From Desulfitobacterium dichloroeliminans LMG P-21439 (lineage in GTDB: Bacteria; Bacillota; Desulfitobacteriia; Desulfitobacteriales; Desulfitobacteriaceae): a stretch of DNA of 64,000 nt. The DNA lies in the NCBI RefSeq assembly GCF_000243135.2, contig NC_019903.1:286001-350000 (forward strand), given 5' to 3'. This document shows, piece after piece, positions 16,121 through 25,821 of the stretch. How positions within the stretch are numbered: the stretch's first letter is position 1; each line of letters starts with the position of its first letter. The notes under the pieces are model-generated. The model was not told where the DNA came from and ran no database searches. It saw only the letters and a list, made by a program, of their open reading frames with translations. A program made the translations under genes and the position numbers.

Positions 16121-19100
16121 ATGCTTTTTATGAAGATGACTGGAAATATTTCTATGTTGAGTCCCATCAAAGATGTCTTATTGAACCGTGAAGAATTAAT
16201 GAAGCACGCCACTGAATTAGCTCACCTGCATCTGCAGAATCCCCAAAGAGGGAAACGGCAACTGCTGACCCCCCGCGTCATGGAAAATGCCCGGTTCTTA
16301 AGTGCGGCACACCATGAGATTATTAACTATGTGCATAAGGAGCAGGATGTCGTCCCAGCGGCCGAGTGGTTTTTAGATAATTATTATTTGCTGAAGGATT
16401 TTCAAACAGAAATCCAGCGCGATTTACCCCGAAAATACGAAAACCAGCTACCCCGTCTAAATATGGGTGATAACCAAGGCTATCCACGTGTTTTTGAGCT
16501 GATGTATGAGTTGGTGGAACATACGGACAGCAGAATCCAAGAAAATATCCTCCGGGAGTTTATTAATACCTATCAGGAGCTCATTCCCTTGGCCAGCGGT
16601 GAGATTTGGGCGATCCCGATCATGCTGAAGATCACCCTGCTGGAGAATGTCCGCCGATTGGTGGAGAAAATCCTGCTCACCCAAGAGGAGAGGCAAGCCG
16701 CCAGACAATGGGTTTCGCCATTTGAAGATCACAGCGATTATCCGGAACAATGGGAAGAGCTCTTGGAAACTGTCCCACGCCCCCTCTCCTTTGCACCGAC
16801 ATTTACCGAAGTCTTAGGCAACAAAATTAAGGACTTTGGTTTGGATGGCGCTCCCCTGCAGCGCTGGCTAGAACGCGCTTTAAATAAGCAGGAAATGTCC
16901 ATCGAAGCGATGAGCAGACTGGAACACCAGCGTCAAACGGGCTTTCAAATCTCTATGGGCAACGCCATCTCCAGTGTGCGGTTTTTAATGGATCAGGATT
17001 GGCCGCAGTTTTTTGAAGAGATCAGCATGGTCCAGCGGGTCTTGGAATCTGACCCGGCTGATATCTTTGCGAAGCTGGATTTTAAATCAAGGGATTATTA
17101 TCGTCATCGTATCGAAGAGAGATCTCGGCAATGGGATGTTCCTGAGCTATTGTTAGCTCGTAAGGTCGTTGAATTAAGCTCTCGTGCCCAGGACTCCCCG
17201 CAAAACCATATCGGCTATTATATCTTAGGCAATGGAGAATCTGAACTGGAACAAGCCATCAGAGCGGAGAAAGGTCGAAGGAGTCACCCCAATCAAGGGA
17301 GCAACTCCACGTACCTTTACTTCGGCTCGATTTTCTTGCTGATTACAGCTATGCTGGCTGTGGTCATAGGTTTTCTTGCTTTGAACACTGGCGCTGTTCC
17401 TCAACCTAGATTTTTTATATTCCTGCTTGCCATCATTCTCGCTATTTTTCCCATCAGCAGTATCACCATCATCCTGGTGAACTGGTTTGTATCCCATTGG
17501 GTTAGGCCGGCCTTTTTCCCTAAGCTTGAAATGCGGGACGGGATTCCGGTATCAGCCCGGACCATGGTGGTCATTCCAACCTTATTACCTAATGAGGAAA
17601 AAGTTAAGGAATTATTCGCAAGGCTCGAAATATATTATCTGGCCAACCAGGACCCCAACCTCTACTTTGCTGTCTTAGGGGATTATAGTGACGCACCCCA
17701 GGAAGAAATGCCGGGTGATTTAAAAATAATCGAGCAGGGGAAGCAGGAATGCCTGCGCCTGCAGAATAAATATGGTGATCACCATTTTTTCTTTATGCAC
17801 CGGAAAAGACTGTGGAATGCTGCGGAAAACTGCTGGATGGGGTGGGAACGCAAAAGAGGCAAGCTATTGGAGTTTAACCGCTTGCTCGTGGAGGGAGAGA
17901 AAGGAAGTTATTCTTACTTCGCCGGTCAACCGGAAGCTATTCGGGACATAAAATATATCATTACCCTTGATTGTGATACACAGCTGGTCAGGGACAGTGC
18001 CAAGGGCTTAATCGGCGCCCTCGCTCACCCTTTGCAGGCTGCAGTATTAAATGAAGAGGGGACTCGGGTTATCTCCGGCTATGGTATTTTGCAGCCCAGA
18101 ATAGGGATCGATATCCTCAATGGCAAGAGCTCCTTCTTTGCCCGTATTTTTACGGGAAAGACAGGGATTGATCCCTATTCGGCTGCCGTATCCGACGTTT
18201 ATCAGGATTTATTTGAGGAGGGCATCTTCACCGGGAAGGGAATCTATGATTTAAAGGTCTTTCATCAAGTGACCCAAAATGCTTTTCCGGAAAACAAGAT
18301 CCTCAGCCATGATCTTCTTGAAGGAATATTTGTCCGGGCCGGATTGGTCACGGATATTCAGTTGATTGACGGTTTTCCTGCCAAATACCATGCCCACATG
18401 CGTCGTCTACACCGATGGGTCAGGGGAGACTGGCAGCTGCTTCCTTATCTATCGCAAAAGCTCCCCTTTTTGTCCCGCTGGAAAATTGCCGATAACCTTC
18501 GTCGCAGCTTACTAGATCCCATGCAGTTTTTGTTGATTATCGCCGGGTTCAGCCTCTTGCCGGGGAGCGGTGTTTTTTGGGCGATGCTCGTCATCATTAA
18601 TCTCCTACTCCCGGCCTTGCTGCATGCCCTGGACAGGATGATTTTTCATGATGATTTCCCCTCAGACTTAGGGGATAGTTTAATTCAGTTTGTTTTAGGT
18701 CTAACCTTTTTACCCTACCAGGCCCAGGTCATGGTTGATGCCGTGGTTCGCAGCCTGACGCGCCAATATATCTCCCGCAAAAGCCTTCTGGAATGGGAAA
18801 CCGCTGATGATACCGAGCGAAGAATGGCCAATACCTATGCTTCCTCTTGGCGATTGATGTGGCCTTCAGTGTTTTTCTGTTGGTTGATATTTTTTATGCT
18901 TGGTTTTACCAACCTCCAGAACGCTCTGGGCTTTATTCCCTTCTTAACCCTCTGGACCCTATCGCCCTGGATAGCCTGCAAAATCAGCCAACCGCTGGCC
19001 AATACTCGTGAGTTGCTGGCTTCCCGTGATTTACGCGAGCTGAGGCTTGAGGCCCGACGCATTTGGTCGTTTTTTGAAGATCATGTTACGGAAGCAGAAA

Positions 19101-22100
19101 ATTGGCTGCCACCGGATAATGTGCAGTTTGACCCACCCCGGGGCATCGCCCATCGCACCTCACCAACCAACATTGGCTTAGCCTTATTGGCTAATCTGGC
19201 GGGGTATGATTTGGGCTATCTATCAGTAACTCAAGCAGTAGAAAGAATGGATCATACCTTAAGAACCATGGAAAGCATGGAACGCTGGCAGGGGCACCTG
19301 TACAATTGGTACGATACCTTAACCCTCGAACCGCTGCATCCCATGTATGTCTCCACCGTAGACAGCGGTAATCTGGCGGTATATTTATTGACCCTGCGCG
19401 AAGGCTTAAATGATATCCTGCAGGCTCCCATCATCCGCCGGGCGCAAGTGGAGGGACTTTACGATACCTTTAAGCTGTTCAAGACAGCTATCGAAGAGAC
19501 AAGATCTACGCGAGATACTAGAGATACGAGAGCTACAAAAGATACGAAAGAAACAAAAGAAACAAGAGATACGAAAGTTGTGGAAGCTGCGAAGGCACCG
19601 AAAGCTAGCGAAGCTACGGTTCTCGACGACTTTAAAGAGTTTGGGGATCTGCTGGAAGACCTTCGTGACCCAGATCAGAAACAGGTAGACCATCAGGCTG
19701 CCGTAGCCGTAGCAATTCAGGAGTGGCAAAACCTCTTAGCTGCTTGGCCGACTGATATGCAGGCAGCCATACCCTTGGCTACACAGGCAGTCATGCCCTC
19801 AGACACTCCGACAGCCTTGCCATCAATCACTGGGGAAGCCTCCTTTTGGTTGGCGCATCTGAACCGCATGATCGATTCCTTTAAGGGTGAATTGGGCAGC
19901 CCTAATCCGCCTTTAACAAGGATTCGGCAGCTGCAAAAACGCCTCGAGGATTTTGCTCTGGCTATGGATTTCCGGCCTTTGTATAATCAAAATCGGCAAT
20001 TGTTTTCCATCGGTTATCGAGTACAGGATGGGGCTATGGACAGATCCTATTACGATTTGCTAGCGTCGGAGGCCCGTCAATCCGGATTTTTTGCCATTGC
20101 TAAAGGAGATGTTCCCCAATCCCACTGGTTCCGATTGGGGCGTGGTTTAATCAAAGCCAAAGGCAGACGCTGTTTAGTATCCTGGAGCGGCACCATGTTT
20201 GAGTATTTGATGCCTTTAGTGGTCATGCGCAATTATCCGGACACGATTCTGGATGAAACCTACCGCTCCGTAGTTGAGCTCCAAAGCCAGTACGGAAAAA
20301 GCAAGGGAATTCCTTGGGGAATTTCCGAATCAGGGTTTTATGCCTTTGACAACCAATTGAATTATCAGTACAAGGCCTTTGGCATTCCCGGCCTGGGGCT
20401 CAAACGAGGGCTCCTCGATGATTTGGTGATTGCACCCTATGCCAGTTTTCTGGCCTTACAGGTCAGTCCCGTGCAGGCCTTGCAAAATATCCGTGCTATG
20501 AAGAATCACCCCAAGCTAACCGGAGTCTATGGTCTATATGAAGCAGCAGATTTTACGCCTAACCGCTTGCCAACTGAGCAACAATACCGGGTAGTCCAAA
20601 GCTATATGGCCCATCACCAGGGGATGAGCTTGCTTTCCCTTGTTAATACCCTCCTTCATAACCGCTTACAGGACAGATTTCATAGGCATCCCTTAGTGCA
20701 AGCGACGGAGCTCGTTTTACAGGAAAGACTACCTGCCAAGATCACTATGACCCCTCCTCCGGAGGAGCTGAGCCTATTCCACGAGGATAAAGAGGGCTCC
20801 GATGAAGAAAATTCAAGATTTATTCACATCAAGCCAGCCCTTACGGCTATTCCAGTCACTCATTTCATTGGCAACGGCAGCTATTCAGTGATGGTCACCA
20901 ATTCCGGATCTAGTTTCAGCAGTTATCAGCAGATGGCCATATCCCGCTGGCGCTCGGATTATACCCAGGAAAGCTGGGGAATGTATTTTTACATTCAGAA
21001 CCTGAACTCGGGCAATTTCTGGTCAGCGACCTATCAGCCCTTGCATAATGTCGGCAAGGATTATCAGGTCACCTATGCCCCGGACAAGGTCGAATTTCAA
21101 CGGCAGGACGGCAATATCAAGACCCGCACCCAGATTTTTGTTTCGCCCGAGGATCAGGTGGAAATACGCCGCTTGACCTTAACGAATATAAGTCAACATG
21201 AACGCATTCTCGAAATCACCAGTTTTTTCGAGGTTGTGCTAGCCCCTCTCCGAGACGACATGGCTCATCCAGTGTTTAATAATCTCTTCATTCAAACAGA
21301 GTTTACTCATAACGCTTTGCTTGCCTCAAGAAGGCTGCGGCATGCAGAGCAGAAACCCCTCTGGCTTATGCACACCGTCTGTTCTGAAGATTCCGGGGAC
21401 AGTAACCTGCAGTATGAGACAGACCGCGCGCGCTTTATCGGACAAGGGAGGGATCTTGCCAACCCTCTTGCTCTGGAATTAAACCAGCCCTTATCCAACA
21501 CCGTGGGGAATGTGCTGGATCCTATCATGAGCTTGCGAAAGAGAATCGTCCTGCCGCCGGGGAAATCCCTGCATCTGTCCTTTAGCACAGGTGTCGCGGC
21601 CAACCGCCATGAGGTGGTACGTCTGGCCGAAAAATATCAGGACACTCGGTCTGTGCAAAGAGCCATGGAAATGGCCTGGACCCACAGTCAGATGGAGCTT
21701 CGCCATTTTGGTATTTCACCTCAGCTGGCCAACCAGTCCTTAGGGTTGGGAAGTCATCTGGTGTACACCAATCTGATCGGTAAGGACCAACGGCAGATGA
21801 TACCCCAAAATACCAGGAGTCAATCGAGCCTATGGCCGCACGCCATTTCCGGAGATTTACCTATTCTGCTGGTCCGGGTTTCTCAGATCGAACACCTAGA
21901 GCTTATCCGCCAATTGTTGAAGGTTCATGATTACTGGCTGCAAAAGGGCTTGAACTCCGATCTAGTCATTTTGAATGAAGATGAAAGTGGCTATATGCAG
22001 ACCTTTTATGATCACTTACGGGATCTCGTTGCTGTCGGCCATTCCCAAAGCCATCATCACTGGCAGGGTAAAGTTCACATCATTCAAAAGAAACATCTGG

Positions 22101-24748
22101 CAGTCGAAGATGAAATCCTCTTGCAGTCCGTGGCCAAGCTGACCCTCTCCGGCGATGCCGGTTCGTTGGCTGCCCAGCTTCGCAACCTGACCCGCGAAAG
22201 TTGCCGGAAGCCGTTAGAGATTACCCATCGGCGTGCCGATGTCGGGGATAAGGTTCTAAAGCTGATTCCAGCCACAGCCCCCGCCGAAGGAGTTATCCCT
22301 GCTCACACCCCGCATAATAACCAGAAGGCGACCGCGGATCAAGAGAAGCTATGGTTTTATAATGGATTAGGTGGCTTCAGCCAAGATGGAAAGGAATACA
22401 TCGTGGAATTACGGGGGGGTAATCATACCCCTTTACCTTGGCTGAACATTTGTGCCAACCAGCAATTTGGTTTTCAGGTCTCGACCACCGGCAGCGGTTA
22501 TACCTGGGCCGGCAACAGCCGGGAGCATAAGCTGACCACCTGGTCCAATGATCCAGTCTTGAATCCGCTTTCCGAGGTTATTTATCTGCGGGATGAAAAC
22601 AGCAGAGAAGTCTGGACCATAACACCGGACCCGATCCGGTCCCAGGAGAAATATCTGATTAAGCATGGTCATGGGTACACAAAGTTTGACTACAGGCACC
22701 AGGAGCTCTCCCAGAAAATGACCTTGTTCGTTCCCGTGGACGCAAAAATTAAGATTTCTCATGTGCAATTAACCAATCACTCCGAAAAAAGAATGGACCT
22801 AAGTGCAACCTATTATGCTGAATTGGTCATGGGAGTCAGCCGGGAGGTCACGAATCCCTATATCGTCACTGCTTATGATGAGCAGACAGAATCCCTGCAG
22901 GCGCACAACGTCTATGATGAGGATTTTAGCGGACGGACGGTCTTCCTCAAAGGATACGGGGGATCGATGAAGTCCTATACGGGTGATCGCACCGAATTCA
23001 TCGGCAGATATGGCAACCTGAAGGATCCAGAAGGACTCGCTCATGATCAACTGAGCCAAAACACTGGGGCGGGCTTGGACCCCTGTTTGGTCCTCCAGAG
23101 TTCCCTTGCCATCGAACCCAACGAAACGAAGGATATCTATTTCATTTTCGGGGAGGAAGCCACCCAAGAAGAAGTCGCAGGCTTGTTAGCAAAGTACAGC
23201 GATCCGGTAGCAGTGAAAAAGGCCTTGGCTAAGGTGAAGGACTTCTGGGAGGAACTATTTAATACCCTGCAGGTTAAGACCCCGGATCAATCCCTTGATT
23301 TATTGGTCAACCGCTGGCTACTGTACCAGGTGATTGTCTGCCGACTTTGGGCTCGCTCCGCCTTCTATCAATCCGGCGGTGCCTATGGATTTCGTGATCA
23401 GCTTCAGGACGTGATGTCTTTGAGTATCATCAAACCTCAATGGATGCGAGAGCAAATTCTCCTCCACAGCCGACGTCAGTTCAAAGAAGGGGATGTTCAG
23501 CATTGGTGGCATCCGGAAGAGGGCAAAGGGATACGCACGAAGTTTTCCGATGATCTCTTGTGGCTGCCCTACGTCACCTTGGATTATCTTGAGCATACTC
23601 AGGATGATTCGATTTTAGAGGAGGTAACCCCGTTTCTCGAGGACGAGCTGCTTGCCGAGCTAGAGGATGAGCGTTATACTATTCCGCAAGTCTCCGCTGA
23701 AACCGGTACTCTCTATGAGCACTGTATCCGGGCCATTGATCGTTCCTTGCAATTTGGCAGTCACGGATTACCCTTGATTGGAACCGGGGACTGGAACGAT
23801 GGGTTAAATCATGTGGGCAGGCTTGGCAAGGGGGAAAGCGTTTGGCTGGGTTGGTTTATCCTGATCATTCTGGATCGTTTTGCGGAAATCTGTGTAAGCA
23901 GAGGGGATACGGCACGGGCCGAGCACTACCGAGAAACCTGCCAAACCCTGCGGATGAATCTTGAGCAGCATGGCTGGGATGGGGGCTGGTACCGTCGAGC
24001 TTACTTTGATGACGGAACCCCTATCGGCTCTGCGGAAAATAGCGAATGTCAAATCGATGCTCTGGCTCAATCCTGGGCAGTACTGGCCGGCGCCCCCAAA
24101 GAGTCCCGTCTTAATGATGCTATGCTTGCTTTGGAGAACTACCTATGGCGCAAAGATGATGGGATGCTGCTCTTACTGACCCCACCCTTCGATAAATCGG
24201 AGAAGGACCCCGGCTATATCCGGGGCTATATTCCCGGTGTGCGTGAAAACGGCGGTCAATATACCCATGGTGCCGTGTGGACAGTCATGGCCTTTGTGGC
24301 CCGAGGGCAGGGCAATAAAGCGTTGGAGCTCTATCAAATGCTGAATCCGATTAATCATGCCCGCACGGAACAAGAGACCGCCCGTTATAAAGCAGAACCC
24401 TATGTGGTGGCGGCGGATGTTTATGCCAATAGCCAGCATACCGGGCGCGGCGGCTGGTCCTGGTATACTGGTGCCGCCGGATGGATGTATCAGGCGGCGG
24501 TAGAAAGCATCCTTGGATTACATATCCACGGCGATCAGCTAACTCTTCAACCCTGTATATCGTCAGAATGGAAGGGCTACAGCATGGACTACCGCTATGG
24601 GCAAACCCATTATGAAATAACTGTGCAGAATCCCCAAGGGAGGATGTCCGGAATTAGCGAGCTGTATCTGGATGAGAAGCCTTGTGAGGGTGATACCCTT
24701 CCTTTAGTCGATGACGGGGCTACGCACAAGGTACTGGCTATTATGTAG
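16121..24748 (+). CDS. Giant cyclic-beta-glucan-synthase-like / GH94 enzyme
   Basis: A 2875-residue membrane protein with the architecture of NdvB/ChvB cyclic beta-1,2-glucan synthase. In order: a soluble N-terminal part (1-395); two helices (about 400-460); a GT84-like glycosyltransferase with LDCDTQL near 616 and HRWVRGDWQ near 765; more helices (about 800-1000); a glucoamylase-like domain (about 1010-1530, with STVDSGNLAVY and MAHHQGMSLL) interrupted by a Thr/Lys/Arg-rich linker; then two GT36-type beta-sandwiches and a GH94 catalytic barrel (acid in GTGDWNDGLN near 2557). NdvB makes and trims a beta-1,2-glucan ring; the same is likely here but the sugar is inferred. The start is unsure among ATGs at 16121, 16130 and 16136. 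Confidence 0.85.
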   Translation: MLFMKMTGNISMLSPIKDVLLNREELMKHATELAHLHLQNPQRGKRQLLTPRVMENARFLSAAHHEIINYVHKEQDVVPAAEWFLDNYYLLKDFQTEIQRDLPRKYENQLPRLNMGDNQGYPRVFELMYELVEHTDSRIQENILREFINTYQELIPLASGEIWAIPIMLKITLLENVRRLVEKILLTQEERQAARQWVSPFEDHSDYPEQWEELLETVPRPLSFAPTFTEVLGNKIKDFGLDGAPLQRWLERALNKQEMSIEAMSRLEHQRQTGFQISMGNAISSVRFLMDQDWPQFFEEISMVQRVLESDPADIFAKLDFKSRDYYRHRIEERSRQWDVPELLLARKVVELSSRAQDSPQNHIGYYILGNGESELEQAIRAEKGRRSHPNQGSNSTYLYFGSIFLLITAMLAVVIGFLALNTGAVPQPRFFIFLLAIILAIFPISSITIILVNWFVSHWVRPAFFPKLEMRDGIPVSARTMVVIPTLLPNEEKVKELFARLEIYYLANQDPNLYFAVLGDYSDAPQEEMPGDLKIIEQGKQECLRLQNKYGDHHFFFMHRKRLWNAAENCWMGWERKRGKLLEFNRLLVEGEKGSYSYFAGQPEAIRDIKYIITLDCDTQLVRDSAKGLIGALAHPLQAAVLNEEGTRVISGYGILQPRIGIDILNGKSSFFARIFTGKTGIDPYSAAVSDVYQDLFEEGIFTGKGIYDLKVFHQVTQNAFPENKILSHDLLEGIFVRAGLVTDIQLIDGFPAKYHAHMRRLHRWVRGDWQLLPYLSQKLPFLSRWKIADNLRRSLLDPMQFLLIIAGFSLLPGSGVFWAMLVIINLLLPALLHALDRMIFHDDFPSDLGDSLIQFVLGLTFLPYQAQVMVDAVVRSLTRQYISRKSLLEWETADDTERRMANTYASSWRLMWPSVFFCWLIFFMLGFTNLQNALGFIPFLTLWTLSPWIACKISQPLANTRELLASRDLRELRLEARRIWSFFEDHVTEAENWLPPDNVQFDPPRGIAHRTSPTNIGLALLANLAGYDLGYLSVTQAVERMDHTLRTMESMERWQGHLYNWYDTLTLEPLHPMYVSTVDSGNLAVYLLTLREGLNDILQAPIIRRAQVEGLYDTFKLFKTAIEETRSTRDTRDTRATKDTKETKETRDTKVVEAAKAPKASEATVLDDFKEFGDLLEDLRDPDQKQVDHQAAVAVAIQEWQNLLAAWPTDMQAAIPLATQAVMPSDTPTALPSITGEASFWLAHLNRMIDSFKGELGSPNPPLTRIRQLQKRLEDFALAMDFRPLYNQNRQLFSIGYRVQDGAMDRSYYDLLASEARQSGFFAIAKGDVPQSHWFRLGRGLIKAKGRRCLVSWSGTMFEYLMPLVVMRNYPDTILDETYRSVVELQSQYGKSKGIPWGISESGFYAFDNQLNYQYKAFGIPGLGLKRGLLDDLVIAPYASFLALQVSPVQALQNIRAMKNHPKLTGVYGLYEAADFTPNRLPTEQQYRVVQSYMAHHQGMSLLSLVNTLLHNRLQDRFHRHPLVQATELVLQERLPAKITMTPPPEELSLFHEDKEGSDEENSRFIHIKPALTAIPVTHFIGNGSYSVMVTNSGSSFSSYQQMAISRWRSDYTQESWGMYFYIQNLNSGNFWSATYQPLHNVGKDYQVTYAPDKVEFQRQDGNIKTRTQIFVSPEDQVEIRRLTLTNISQHERILEITSFFEVVLAPLRDDMAHPVFNNLFIQTEFTHNALLASRRLRHAEQKPLWLMHTVCSEDSGDSNLQYETDRARFIGQGRDLANPLALELNQPLSNTVGNVLDPIMSLRKRIVLPPGKSLHLSFSTGVAANRHEVVRLAEKYQDTRSVQRAMEMAWTHSQMELRHFGISPQLANQSLGLGSHLVYTNLIGKDQRQMIPQNTRSQSSLWPHAISGDLPILLVRVSQIEHLELIRQLLKVHDYWLQKGLNSDLVILNEDESGYMQTFYDHLRDLVAVGHSQSHHHWQGKVHIIQKKHLAVEDEILLQSVAKLTLSGDAGSLAAQLRNLTRESCRKPLEITHRRADVGDKVLKLIPATAPAEGVIPAHTPHNNQKATADQEKLWFYNGLGGFSQDGKEYIVELRGGNHTPLPWLNICANQQFGFQVSTTGSGYTWAGNSREHKLTTWSNDPVLNPLSEVIYLRDENSREVWTITPDPIRSQEKYLIKHGHGYTKFDYRHQELSQKMTLFVPVDAKIKISHVQLTNHSEKRMDLSATYYAELVMGVSREVTNPYIVTAYDEQTESLQAHNVYDEDFSGRTVFLKGYGGSMKSYTGDRTEFIGRYGNLKDPEGLAHDQLSQNTGAGLDPCLVLQSSLAIEPNETKDIYFIFGEEATQEEVAGLLAKYSDPVAVKKALAKVKDFWEELFNTLQVKTPDQSLDLLVNRWLLYQVIVCRLWARSAFYQSGGAYGFRDQLQDVMSLSIIKPQWMREQILLHSRRQFKEGDVQHWWHPEEGKGIRTKFSDDLLWLPYVTLDYLEHTQDDSILEEVTPFLEDELLAELEDERYTIPQVSAETGTLYEHCIRAIDRSLQFGSHGLPLIGTGDWNDGLNHVGRLGKGESVWLGWFILIILDRFAEICVSRGDTARAEHYRETCQTLRMNLEQHGWDGGWYRRAYFDDGTPIGSAENSECQIDALAQSWAVLAGAPKESRLNDAMLALENYLWRKDDGMLLLLTPPFDKSEKDPGYIRGYIPGVRENGGQYTHGAVWTVMAFVARGQGNKALELYQMLNPINHARTEQETARYKAEPYVVAADVYANSQHTGRGGWSWYTGAAGWMYQAAVESILGLHIHGDQLTLQPCISSEWKGYSMDYRYGQTHYEITVQNPQGRMSGISELYLDEKPCEGDTLPLVDDGATHKVLAIM
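19498..19578 (+). repeat. Low-complexity (R/K)-(D/E)-T coding repeat
   Basis: About 80 nt of degenerate ACNAGAGAT-like triplets encode a run of TRD/TKE/TRA units near residues 1127-1153 of the giant enzyme. This is an expanded, probably disordered linker inside the glucoamylase-like region, likely grown by slippage. Confidence 0.75.
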
Positions 24749-24750
24749 CA

Positions 24751-24785
24751 AGAAACGATGCCTCATTTCAAGGCATCGTTTCTTT
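24751..24785 (+). terminator. Terminator of the giant glycan gene
   Basis: A 13-bp perfect inverted repeat (AGAAACGATGCCT and its complement) with a 7-nt loop CATTTCA, starting 3 nt past the stop. It belongs to the same hairpin family as 7463 and 54885. Confidence 0.85.
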
Positions 24786-24893
24786 ATGACCATCAGATTT
24801 CATGCGACTCAGATTGCAGGTTCGCGAAAAGCTCATGATGGCTCCACCTTAGGCGGTATCTTAATTGCTCAAACAGGTAAGTAGCAAAAGGAA

Positions 24894-24928
24894 AACGCAG
24901 TCGTCTGGAATTTTCAAACGACTGCGTT
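24894..24928 (-). terminator. Terminator of the spore coat gene
   Basis: AACGCAGTCGT (24894-24904) pairs with ACGACTGCGTT (24918-24928). Read leftward it is followed by a T-rich stretch. It lies 8 nt past the coat gene stop. Confidence 0.8.
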
Positions 24929-24935
24929 ATTTTAA

Positions 24936-25424
24936 TTATTGGACCTTATACATTCCATTCGCTTGCATGTATTTAAATAGGATGTCGCCATGCTCTTGTT
25001 CTTCTTTTTGAATGTGGTTCAAGGCTTCGCGGAGATTCGTGTCTTGGAATTCGAAGATGGCCGTGTCGTAAACGTGGGAGGCATGTTTCTCATAGGAGAG
25101 AAAATCATTGCACATGAAGGAATCGCTGGGGTTGCCTTGTTGACTTTGTTGGCCTTGATTTGCTTGGATGGTTTGCTGGAGTTGGTTTATTAGGTTACTT
25201 TGACCCTGTCCCCCTTGATTCATATTGGGAACCTGGCCGCTAATCAATTGCTGAATGGTTTGTAAGTGCTGTTGTTCCCGTTGATTGAGATCCTGAAGAA
25301 TTTGTCTGAGGGTAGGGTCTTGAGCTTCTTGTGCATATCGCCCTGATTTTTGAACGCAAAGCTTTTCGTAGTTTTCCATGTCATTTAATAACAGGGTTTC
25401 CTTTTGGGTTAATTGAACTTGCAT
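24936..25424 (-). CDS. Spore coat protein, CotF family
   Basis: A 162-residue helical protein of the coat F (ferritin-like fold) family. It has two four-helix-type halves: residues 1-65 (LTQKETLLLNDMENYEKLCVQKSG ... EQQHLQTIQQLI) and about 95-162 (MCNDFLSYEKHASHVYDTAIFEF ... LNHIQKEEQEHGDILFKYM). A Gln/Gly/Asn-rich linker joins them (about 65-95). Proteins of this kind are deposited in the coat during sporulation, which marks the host as an endospore former. A consensus AAGGAGG precedes the ATG. It is monocistronic, with its own terminator. Confidence 0.9.
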   Translation of the reverse strand: MQVQLTQKETLLLNDMENYEKLCVQKSGRYAQEAQDPTLRQILQDLNQREQQHLQTIQQLISGQVPNMNQGGQGQSNLINQLQQTIQANQGQQSQQGNPSDSFMCNDFLSYEKHASHVYDTAIFEFQDTNLREALNHIQKEEQEHGDILFKYMQANGMYKVQ

Positions 25425-25821
25425 TGGGGTACCTCCTTACAGTGATGCCTTTATTGTCTGCCAATCACCCCCTCATTATGTATTTAGAGATCAAGTGGGC
25501 AAGTTTAAACCAAATTTCACTATAAATCCGCAAGGATATTTGGCGTTTTTAGTCTAATATTGTTGACTTTGGAATTATCATGTCTTAAACTTAGATTAAC
25601 TTTAAATAAATTCTGAGTGATAATTCCTTTAAATTAGCGAACATTTGATGAATTAAAGGCCGCTTAGTGATTTTCCTGAATTGATTTGTTTTCGCTCCCG
25701 CCGATTTTTTACCAATCGGCGGTTTTTGTATATGGCTTCTGTAATTATATGGTTTCTGTACTAAAGCATAAAGTATGACCACTATGTAAAGGACACTAAT
25801 GCTAAGAGTGAGGTGAGGATT
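25425..25821. other. AT-rich intergenic stretch
   Basis: About 400 nt between the divergent coat gene and the Cache/GGDEF gene. It should hold both promoters, but I cannot fix either with confidence. The one clear element is the hairpin at 25698. No reading frame here has a good start site or a recognisable product. Confidence 0.4.
25698..25727 (+). terminator. Orphan Rho-independent terminator
   Basis: CCGCCGATT (25698-25706) pairs with AATCGGCGG (25714-25722), followed by five T residues. There is no rightward gene directly upstream, so it may end an unannotated short RNA or protect the downstream gene from antisense reading. Confidence 0.75.

Noticed and set aside
19410-19729. Open frames on both strands inside the giant glycan gene near its Arg/Lys-rich linker
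   Set aside because: They exist because the low-complexity DNA lacks stops in several frames; no ribosome sites and no recognisable products.
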